Of a stretch of 64,000 nt of DNA, positions 56,665-64,000 are shown piece by piece (position 1 is the first letter of the stretch; every line of letters starts with the position of its first letter). The DNA comes from Lepraria neglecta (taxonomy: Eukaryota > Ascomycota > Lecanoromycetes > Lecanorales > Stereocaulaceae). The stretch is taken from NCBI GenBank assembly GCA_033220425.1, contig CM065652.1, positions 496,001 through 560,000 of the forward strand, read 5' to 3'. Made by a program: the position numbers and the translations under genes. Below the pieces are notes generated by a model. The model was given only the letters and a program-made list of their open reading frames with translations, ran no database searches and was not told the DNA's origin.

Positions 56665-57876
56665 TCACTTCATAGTTCCAAAGTTTAGTTTTCTAGCCAC
56701 TTTGTCGCCGCGGCCATCCTCCACCTCCCCTCCTCTCCTCTTCAAATCATCCCCCATCTTCTCCAAGCCGCCGCCTTTCTTCGGCAAATCTTCCTTTGCC
56801 GTGGGCCGTGGATCCGTCGTCCACCATTTATGCTCAAGTATCTGACGTGCCGTAGATCGCTTCCTCGGATCCAAGGCTAGCATGGACATCAACAGATCAA
56901 CTCCCACAGGTCCCGCCGTGCCGAATCTTGCCAGATAGACGTCCTTTCCACGTACAGGAACTGTTGCAGCTTTTTCGTATCCGACATAACCCTCCAGCTT
57001 TGACACTCCTGGCCAATTCTCTTCTGTTGGTGTGCCGATTGCTTGACATATCAACTCGAGTTGATGTATGTCAGTATTGCCTGCTATGAAGGGAACGCGT
57101 AAGATGAGCTCAGCAAACACAGTGCCCATCGACCAGACATCCACTGCTCCCGAGTAAAATCTGGCACCATAGAGTAACTCGGGTGGCCGATACCAGCGAG
57201 TGATAACTTGATATGTCATAAGTCGATACGGATCCGAGAACGACCTAGCAAGGCCAAAATCCGCAAGCTTGACTTCCCCATCAGCAGCAATGAGTAAATT
57301 GTTCGGCTTGATATCTCGATGCAGCACAAAATTCTCATGACAAAACCACACCGCGCGCCCTAGCATTCCCATCCAGGCCTTAACTTCAGCAGTACCGTAG
57401 CGTATGCCCTCGCTGTCTTTGATGAGCATCTCTAGATCTCCCAATGGTAGAAACTCAAGCACGAGATTGAGGTTTTGATTCTTGGAGGAGAAAACGGCGT
57501 GTAGTGCAATGATGTTTGGATGGGAGAGTTCTTGAAGATACTTGACTTCTCGAATTGCATCCATGGAGAGGCCATCCCGGTATTCAGTGTTGACTTTGAT
57601 CTTTTTGATAGCTACTTTGGATGAGGGGTCTGCTTTTAGGTGGCCCAGGTAGACGATGGCGTAGGTTCCTTCGCCGAGCTTTTTGTCTTTGACATATTTT
57701 TCTTTGGTTTCATGGTTGAGTCTCTCTGCTAGCTCCTGTCCACCCTGCTTCTTCTCAGGAGGAGCCTCATTCTGGTTTGAAATAGAATTTGTTCGAACGG
57801 CCAGGGATTTGGCTTTGTCGGCAGTGACTTTGATGTTGGATGTAGCCTCGTAAGTGACCACAGGCGAGACCGCCAT
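56665..57876 (-). CDS. KIN28: Cyclin-dependent kinase of TFIIH (Kin28/CDK7)
   Basis: Phosphorylates Ser5 of the RNA polymerase II C-terminal repeat as the kinase of TFIIH. Single exon, 403 residues. A 60-residue head is followed by the kinase domain: KLGEGTYAIVYLGHL, VAIKKIKV, the cyclin-binding helix SMDAIREVKYLQEL (PSTAIRE equivalent), catalytic loop VLHRDIKPNNLLI and DFGLARSFSDPYRLMTYQVI then TRWYRPPELLYGA. The Thr of MTYQVITRW is the activation-loop phosphosite position, and the upstream Ser in RSFSDP is also typical of CDK7. The tail (residues 365-403) is Lys/Gly-rich and ends ARKLNFGTMK, where NFG is typical of the family end. It is divergent from mS41. Confidence 0.95.
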   Translation of the reverse strand: MAVSPVVTYEATSNIKVTADKAKSLAVRTNSISNQNEAPPEKKQGGQELAERLNHETKEKYVKDKKLGEGTYAIVYLGHLKADPSSKVAIKKIKVNTEYRDGLSMDAIREVKYLQELSHPNIIALHAVFSSKNQNLNLVLEFLPLGDLEMLIKDSEGIRYGTAEVKAWMGMLGRAVWFCHENFVLHRDIKPNNLLIAADGEVKLADFGLARSFSDPYRLMTYQVITRWYRPPELLYGARFYSGAVDVWSMGTVFAELILRVPFIAGNTDIHQLELICQAIGTPTEENWPGVSKLEGYVGYEKAATVPVRGKDVYLARFGTAGPVGVDLLMSMLALDPRKRSTARQILEHKWWTTDPRPTAKEDLPKKGGGLEKMGDDLKRRGGEVEDGRGDKVARKLNFGTMK

Positions 57877-58129
57877 GGTTGTAGATGTTAAGTTATGGCT
57901 TACAACCTCTTGAGAAGCTTTGTAGAATGTAACACCAAAGAGGAAGGTCCTTTAGAGCTGTTATGGTACTAATGAGGGTGTGACTAGCTTTCTAGACTCG
58001 TTCTATTCCGCCTTTTGATGTGCGCTTTCGCGCTAGTGGTAGGGCTGCAGAAATGTCATGAAACAATCGAGTTTCTTCTTTGTAAATCTCGAGCTATGAC
58101 AAGAGCAATCAATTGCAACAACCACCATC
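57877..58129. promoter_or_regulatory. Divergent promoter KIN28 / mS41
   Basis: 253 bp between the two start codons; it probably serves both genes. No specific site is identified. Confidence 0.5.
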
Positions 58130-58855
58130 ATGATCCTCAGACCGCCCACCCCCCGCTCCCTCCCCTCCGCCCTCAACTACCTCCTGAAATCTCCCTGCTA
58201 CCGCTGTCTCCACGCCCGCACCTCCTCCTCACCACCCACAATCCCCCAACCCACCCCCTTCGTCCCTGACCCCTCCACCTTCCTCACCCTAATCGGCCGC
58301 AATCTCTCCCAGCACTCCGCCAAAATCCCCACCTGGATATCCCTCTTCTCCCTCACCTCGAAACAACTCCGAGACCTAGGCGTCGAGCCAGCGCGAACAC
58401 GGCGATATCTGCTGTGGTGGAGGGATAGATTCAGGAAGGGCGTTTTTGGCGTAGGGGGGGATTTGAAGAATGTGAAAGATGGAGGGGCAGAGTTGAGGAT
58501 TGTGGAGGTGTCTGTGCCCAAGGCTACTATCCCAAATGAATCGAGCACGAACACGGAGACGGGGTTGACGAGGGTGAAGAAGATGATCGTGAATCAGCCG
58601 GCTGAAACTGTCGCAAAGGGAGTGGAAACGGGACAGTTGAAGCCTGTGGAAGGGATGAAAGTTGTAGGCGCCAGGACGATAGTGGGACCATATGTGCAGC
58701 CTGTGAAGGGGACGAGTGGGAGTGTGGCGACGATTAGGGTGCAGGAGGGTATGTGGGAGGTCAGGAGGGGGACTAAGGTTGATGGAGGTGAGAGGAGGAA
58801 GGTGCAGGTTCGGCGGAAGAGGTTGCTGGCGGAGAGGAAGACGAGTAGGAAATAG
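58130..58855 (+). CDS. Mitochondrial small ribosomal subunit protein mS41 (IGR motif)
   Basis: Single exon, 241 residues. The N-terminus (MILRPPTPRSLPSALN, rich in Arg and Ser without acids) looks like a mitochondrial presequence. The domain after it has the IGR motif, FLTLIGRNLSQHSAKIPTW, followed by LFSLTSKQLRDLGVEPARTR and RYLLWWRDRF, the SAM-like fold of mS41 (yeast Fyv4). The C-terminal half is basic with a conserved-looking GPYVQPVKG segment and ends in an Arg/Lys-rich tail. Strand asymmetry is marked: the first 180 bp are C-rich and the last 400 bp G-rich, which opens long false frames on the other strand. Confidence 0.88.
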   Translation: MILRPPTPRSLPSALNYLLKSPCYRCLHARTSSSPPTIPQPTPFVPDPSTFLTLIGRNLSQHSAKIPTWISLFSLTSKQLRDLGVEPARTRRYLLWWRDRFRKGVFGVGGDLKNVKDGGAELRIVEVSVPKATIPNESSTNTETGLTRVKKMIVNQPAETVAKGVETGQLKPVEGMKVVGARTIVGPYVQPVKGTSGSVATIRVQEGMWEVRRGTKVDGGERRKVQVRRKRLLAERKTSRK

Positions 58856-59610
58856 ATGGGCAATGGTAACGGATGGTGGTGCGGAGTTGGAAAAAGGGAC
58901 TACCCTTGATCCAATGGGAGATATCAGAGAAGCCGGTATTGGGCGTCTCGTATGCCATTGCTGTGCTCCCAATTGGGACAGGATAGACTGATCTCGAATT
59001 TCCTAATGAACCATACTACTTTCGATTGTGGATAGTTCAGCTGGATCTATAAGCTCTCGTTTCTCTTGGATACTCAAAGTATGTGTCAATTCAGCAATTG
59101 CTTCGTATATGCCTCTCAGTGATTACGTGGATAGGCGAGAGAGGGTAGGAGGTACGAAGGTTACAGTCAACAAGTTGGCATGATGGTGGACGTCATGAGT
59201 CAGAGCATACCAGCATGTTCAGTTGGAGAGGAGATCTATTATACACAGCCGATAGTATCTAATAATGCATGCATGCTAACAGATGGCGATACCCCGCTCA
59301 CATAGTGAGGAAGACAGCTCTAGGATGTAGGAAGAAATTCACCATCTGTTCCAATCAATCAGAATGCCATTCTCCCTTGCCGCCATTTTAGATGTAAGAA
59401 CCACCTCCACCTCCGACATTCCATCTCAAGTTGTCCGCCTTTGCCTCAAGTGAGCAGAGTGTCTCTAGGTCTCTAGATCTCGAGGATAAGAGACCACCGC
59501 CATCGTACAGCTTGTAGTACATGCATGCTTGGTTCAAAGGAAATGAAAAGGGAAAGGAATGGGAAGTTGTCAACCCATTGAAATTTTCTCAGCACGCCCT
59601 TCGCCGCCTC
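58856..59610. other. Intergenic region
   Basis: No gene. Convergent 3' flanks of mS41 (plus) and the DUF7730-type gene (minus). Confidence 0.45.
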
Positions 59611-60798
59611 CTAAGCTGGTCCCTGCGTGGGTATCAAGGTGCCATTGACATTGAGCCTCATGACCATAGTGCGGGTGTTCTTAACCGGCTTGCCGTTCTT
59701 CTTATGGTGCTCGAACCCATAAGCATCCCTTCTAGCCTCCTGCTCCTCATTCCAAAGATCCCTGAGGATCTCCTTCCTCAACTTCCAGCTCTCAACTTCA
59801 AGCACGGTACTGTCCTTCGTACTACAGCGGATCCGCGCCCAGCAACGCTGAATCCCTGCATCTTGAAATGCCCACAGCGGCCACATCCAACGAGTGCTAA
59901 GACTGCCTTTCATTGAGCCCTCGAATGAGGTGAATGAGATAGGTGACTTGTTTAGAGTGAGGTCGAGGCTTAGATGGGTCAATGAGCATTTGTTAGTTGG
60001 GTCCTCCTTTGTGCCATTCGTCAGGCGCTCGCACAAGTTGTCCCAGAGCCGATCATGCTTGGCCTTCCAAATTTGGTCCTTTGTGCTGCATGGATGACCA
60101 TAGGCTTGGTACTGAAGAGCGAGCTTTGAGATGGATTTATATGCACAAGGGGTGAGATGGTTCAGGAAGAAGCGGAGTGCACCCAGTCCGTGAAAGCGGA
60201 AAGTTGACTTAGAGTAGAATATAGATGCAGCTTCATCATGCATTTGCTTACAGACCAGGAGAAGAGTTGTGGGTACTGGTCCATAATAGTCTTTAGGCAA
60301 TGGCTCTGTCTTTCTGCCTTTGACGGTGTCGAGGGCTCGGCGGCGTCGAGCGAGATCTGCCCCGAACAGTGGTTTTTTAGGCATGTCAGACCTTGGGAGG
60401 CGATAGGTTTGGCTTTTCGTCTTGTGATTATTGTTGACCCATTCAATGGCATAGTGCTCTTTCGGAATAGCGAGGTCGTAGATTTGGTTCCGGAGTTCGG
60501 CAGGGAGGTCGAGAAACGGGAAGACACCTTGTCGCTCATATCGCAGCGCTCGTGGTGTGGTGGGTTCAATGGGTAGGCGAACAAGAGGCCTCCCTGGGGA
60601 GTCGAGGCTCCGCCGATCTAAGATCGGCCACTTGGGGCTCTCAGGCAAGCCTGGGATGACCTGTTTAGATTGCTGATTCCGAAGTACGTGACGAGAGAAT
60701 CGATTCTTGGCATGTCCGATTGTCTGCGTGGAGGCATTGACTTGTGGCGTAGGTAGACGAATGATGTCTTGGCCGAAAGATGGCTTGCTGGTAGCCAT
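59611..60798 (-). CDS. DUF7730/F-box-like domain protein
   Basis: Single exon, 395 residues. The core is the fungal pattern FPFLDLPAELRNQIYDLAI (an F-box-like helix) followed later by TTLLLVCKQMHDEAASIFYS and KSTFRFHGLGALRFFLNHL, typical of the large family of DUF7730-type proteins of Pezizomycotina. The ends are basic and disordered; the last 60 residues are charged (KLRKEILRDLWNEEQEARRD). Function is unknown: some such proteins are thought to be F-box-related, but no SCF partner can be shown here. Confidence 0.8.
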   Translation of the reverse strand: MATSKPSFGQDIIRLPTPQVNASTQTIGHAKNRFSRHVLRNQQSKQVIPGLPESPKWPILDRRSLDSPGRPLVRLPIEPTTPRALRYERQGVFPFLDLPAELRNQIYDLAIPKEHYAIEWVNNNHKTKSQTYRLPRSDMPKKPLFGADLARRRRALDTVKGRKTEPLPKDYYGPVPTTLLLVCKQMHDEAASIFYSKSTFRFHGLGALRFFLNHLTPCAYKSISKLALQYQAYGHPCSTKDQIWKAKHDRLWDNLCERLTNGTKEDPTNKCSLTHLSLDLTLNKSPISFTSFEGSMKGSLSTRWMWPLWAFQDAGIQRCWARIRCSTKDSTVLEVESWKLRKEILRDLWNEEQEARRDAYGFEHHKKNGKPVKNTRTMVMRLNVNGTLIPTQGPA

Positions 60799-61899
60799 TG
60801 GAGACGATGTCTTGCTGGACTCAATGAGCTTGTTGATCTGTGTTTTCCTCGCTACAACGCTCTACTTTTCCGCCTTCTGCGGGCATGACTTTCTCTTGGC
60901 CATGGTACTGGGACCGCGCTAGCCTGTGAGTAAGGCTTGGTGATGGGGCTACATACCTTGAGAAAAGAAAATGAGTGGGATTTCCAGTCGAGGGGATAAT
61001 TAGTGCCCGTGATGATTGACAGAGACAAGGATGTGGGCAAGGATTGGAATAGTCCAGTTGCTTGATTCTTGTGGAAGTTGTATCCAGGTTCGTGGCGGAC
61101 GGATGGGAGAGTGCTGTCACAGGGGCGAATGCTGAGAATGAGCTCGTGATGATTGTTAAGGTTGCAAGAAGTGATTGTTTTGTTCTCGTCCGAACGCCCG
61201 GTTGCCTACTCCTGCAATTGCTACTGTGAGTGCCAGTAGAGGCGTAGAACAGAACAGGTTGGTGTAGGAGAGAAGAGTGTAGAGAATTGGAGCGGAAAGA
61301 TCAGAGGTGCTCGAGCAAAGCAGAAAAAGAGGTGGCTGGTCATCATTGACATGTGATGATGAATAGGAATTTGAAGTGTACAATAGAAACGCGTCCCGGT
61401 TGTTGAGCTCAATTAAGTAAAGTGCGAAGTGAATGAGAGATGTGAACAATGGCCACTGCCAATCGTGATGCTTCGTATTGGCAGATCTTGCTCCAAGGAT
61501 CTCGATCTCGAGCGTGCCAATGAGGTAATTCAATCCAAGACAGGTGTGTGCAAGTTGTGGATACTTTGTGTTGGGGAATTGTAAGAGGCTTCCGCCACTG
61601 CGAGGCCATCGATGCCGAGGAGTGACCAGCAGTAGCCCGGCTAGAAACCCGAGGTGCCATGATCTCAAGGTTATAAGCCTATTATTGGCTAGTGTGTCGA
61701 GTATAGAGTGGTAGATCAGGGATCAAGGTGGCGTATCTGAGGAAGTTGCGTCGTACAAACCTTCTATCCTTCTATAGCCATATTCTAGTATTGTGTTCGT
61801 ACGTGGGTGCGGTGGTTTCTATCATCAGCATGCTCTTCTCATTCCCCACCTCCTCTCATCACCAGCAAGCTTTGCATCTTTGCCCCTAAGCGAAGCCTT
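60799..61899. other. Intergenic region
   Basis: About 1.1 kb. A 170-codon minus-strand frame (61156-61668) is present but lacks a recognisable domain and its hydrophobicity is patchy; I do not call it. The left part holds the 5' flank of the DUF7730-type gene. Confidence 0.4.
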
Positions 61900-62668
<769 letters not shown>

Positions 62669-62938
62669 TTATTTGGGAGTTACGGAGGGGCCGCGGGGCT
62701 TCTGGGGCTCGCTGGCGCGGGCTTTGACCATGGACACGTAGGCTCCTGTTCCGGCGAGGAAGATGAGGACGAATGGCCAGACTTTGAAGGGCGATTGGTT
62801 GGGGTTGCGAGATGCGTAAGTCCTGCGGAGGTGGGTCGGAGAGGCTTTATGGGCGAGATACTGAGAGCCTCTTTGGGCAATTGGTGGCCTGAAGAGAATT
62901 AAGAGCCTTGGGTTGATGGGGAAAGTTTTAAATGACAT
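62669..62938 (-). CDS. Small mitochondrial-type single-span membrane protein
   Basis: 89 residues. A basic N-terminal half without acidic residues until late (MSFKTFPINPRLLILFRPP, AQRGSQYLAHKA, HLRRTYASRNP) looks like a mitochondrial presequence. It is followed by FKVWPFVLIFLAGTGAYVSM, one clear membrane span, and a short polar tail ending GPSVTPK. Family not named; such proteins are common mitochondrial inner-membrane proteins of ascomycetes. It lies directly upstream of URA6 on the same strand. Confidence 0.65.
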   Translation of the reverse strand: MSFKTFPINPRLLILFRPPIAQRGSQYLAHKASPTHLRRTYASRNPNQSPFKVWPFVLIFLAGTGAYVSMVKARASEPQKPRGPSVTPK

Positions 62939-63307
62939 ATGGAGGGAGCTAATTAGATCAGTTGTTGATGCAATTGAAGGATTGGCGGTAGGTTGCAGAT
63001 AGCGAAATAACGATTTACGACACTCCCGAGACTAAAAGATCACAGGCATTACGGAAACCCAGCTCTTTGCATTATTTGCATCATCTTTGCATGTTCACAA
63101 CGATCCAGTCTCTATACTCGTGGTAATGCATGCGTATGTAATGATTTTATTGTTATGTAGAGTTACATATCCAGATGTTAGATTATGTAAATGCCCAGAT
63201 CAGTGCGACCTCAATACCGCCCCAACTATATAGAAGAAAATGGTATAGTAAAAATCCTAAATCACGGGAAACCTCTGTACTCCTTTCCAGCCCCGCGTAT
63301 CACATTC
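62939..63307. other. Intergenic region
   Basis: A+T-rich (63000-63250), with TTTGCAT direct repeats near 63065-63090. No gene; it should contain the promoter of the small membrane protein and the 3' flank of the next gene. Confidence 0.4.
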
Positions 63308-64000
63308 CTAGCGAAGAGTTGCAGGAGTAAGTTTTGGACTCGTCGGTGGGCTTTCTACCCTTCCCTCTGTCGTATACGCTTGCCCCAGTTGTGAACCGCC
63401 AAAGGTCATGCTTTGTGGCTGGAATCCTGGGCTGCCAAGCGGACTCGCATATGCACCCGGAATTGGCACAGCATCGTATGTTTGCTCGCCCGGCGCTGCC
63501 GGAACATGCTCCTGGATCTGTGGCGGTGGCGTTGGCTCTGGCTCGAACCCTCCTTGTGACACAGTAGGACTGGCAGCGTGCACTTTGATAGGAGGTGGCT
63601 GCAATGTGAATGGCTTCGGTTGAGAGAAGGATTGGTGTTTCGATGCGAATTGCGTGCTATCAGAGTAGTATTCACCGTTCTCTGCCGCGCTTTCTGGGTC
63701 ATCGTGCAAATGCGATGGGAACGTGGAAGTCATCGGAGTCTTTTGGAAGCCAGGAGTGTTGGGAGCAGATTGCGATCTGAGTTGGGCAAGGTAAAGGTCC
63801 GAGCGAGCTCTGTCCCGTAGATCCATGGATTTGGCAAGCCTGCGCTTGGAGTAGAAGCGGAAGAAGACGATGGCGTAGATACTGATAGTGATGACTTCGA
63901 CGGTGATCTCGATGATGGCACAGATAAGGGACCAGCTCTGAGAAAATGTCAGTCCTGGAGTTGAATCACCAGTAATGAGGCGCTACGAACCTGAAGTCTG
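63308..64000 (-). CDS. Membrane protein, 3' part (5' end beyond window)
   Basis: The last exon is 63937-63308. An intron at 63990-63938 (GTTCGT..CAG) separates it from a piece of the previous exon at the window edge. The exon begins with a membrane span (SWSLICAIIEITVEV, ITISIYAIVFFRFYSKRR), typical of the last helix of a multi-span protein. A cytosolic tail of about 170 residues follows: RDRARSDLYLAQLRSQSAP, a Ser/Pro-rich middle and SPPTSPKLTPATLR at the end. The tail has many SP/TP sites. The family is not recognised with certainty. Confidence 0.7.

Noticed and set aside
61156-61668. 170-codon minus-strand frame
   Set aside because: Patchy hydrophobicity without a clean membrane span pattern, no family motif; competing frames overlap. 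Could be reconsidered with RNA data.

Overview
The window is eukaryotic DNA from a filamentous ascomycete (Pezizomycotina). The evidence is short introns (mostly 46-60 nt) with GT..AG ends and CTAAC/CTGAC-type branch points, compact intergenic spaces, and typical fungal genes: Sac1/5-phosphatase synaptojanin homologue, AP-3 delta, Stt4, Dga1, Kip2, Kin28, Ura6, a DUF3074 protein and a PhoD-like phosphatase with a WW domain. A leotiomycete-like fungus would fit, but the class cannot be fixed from this sequence alone.

Layout. 0-7.2 kb: the tail of a ubiquitin-like-domain (ULD) protein, a low-complexity ORF, and a seven-exon Sac1/inositol-5-phosphatase on the minus strand. 7.2-13.5 kb: a coiled-coil orphan with a frame break in a G-run, a decayed LYS2-like aminoadipate reductase paralogue, and a fungal-type kinase-like gene. 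14.3-21.5 kb is an accessory island: a 741-bp TRIM-like LTR element and a solo LTR of the same family, a tandem ubiquitin-like gene facing a disrupted patatin-like phospholipase across about 260 bp, an orphan 465-residue protein, and palindrome-rich repeat debris.

21.6-64 kb is mostly housekeeping. AP-3 delta and STT4 are divergent. Then come a germinal-centre-type kinase, an RRM+YTH RNA-binding protein, a 3.7-kb gene-poor stretch, STK19-like and DGA1 (divergent), a DUF3074 protein, a WW+PhoD protein converging on kinesin Kip2, KIN28 and mS41 (divergent), a DUF7730-type protein, URA6 with a small membrane-protein neighbour, and the tail of a membrane protein.

Common threads. Phosphoinositide and vesicle traffic are well represented (Stt4 makes PI4P, the Sac1/5-phosphatase removes phosphates, AP-3 delta acts in Golgi-to-vacuole sorting). 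There is no operon logic; the visible regulatory layout is shared divergent promoters.

Main points for follow-up: the ubiquitin-like/patatin/orphan island; three genes each broken by one base at a run of 6-7 C/G, which suggests sequence error; nonsense codons in the LYS2 paralogue that look like CAG-to-TAG changes; an AP-3 delta start codon split by an intron; an 8-nt first exon in STT4; and a GC-AG intron in the YTH gene.
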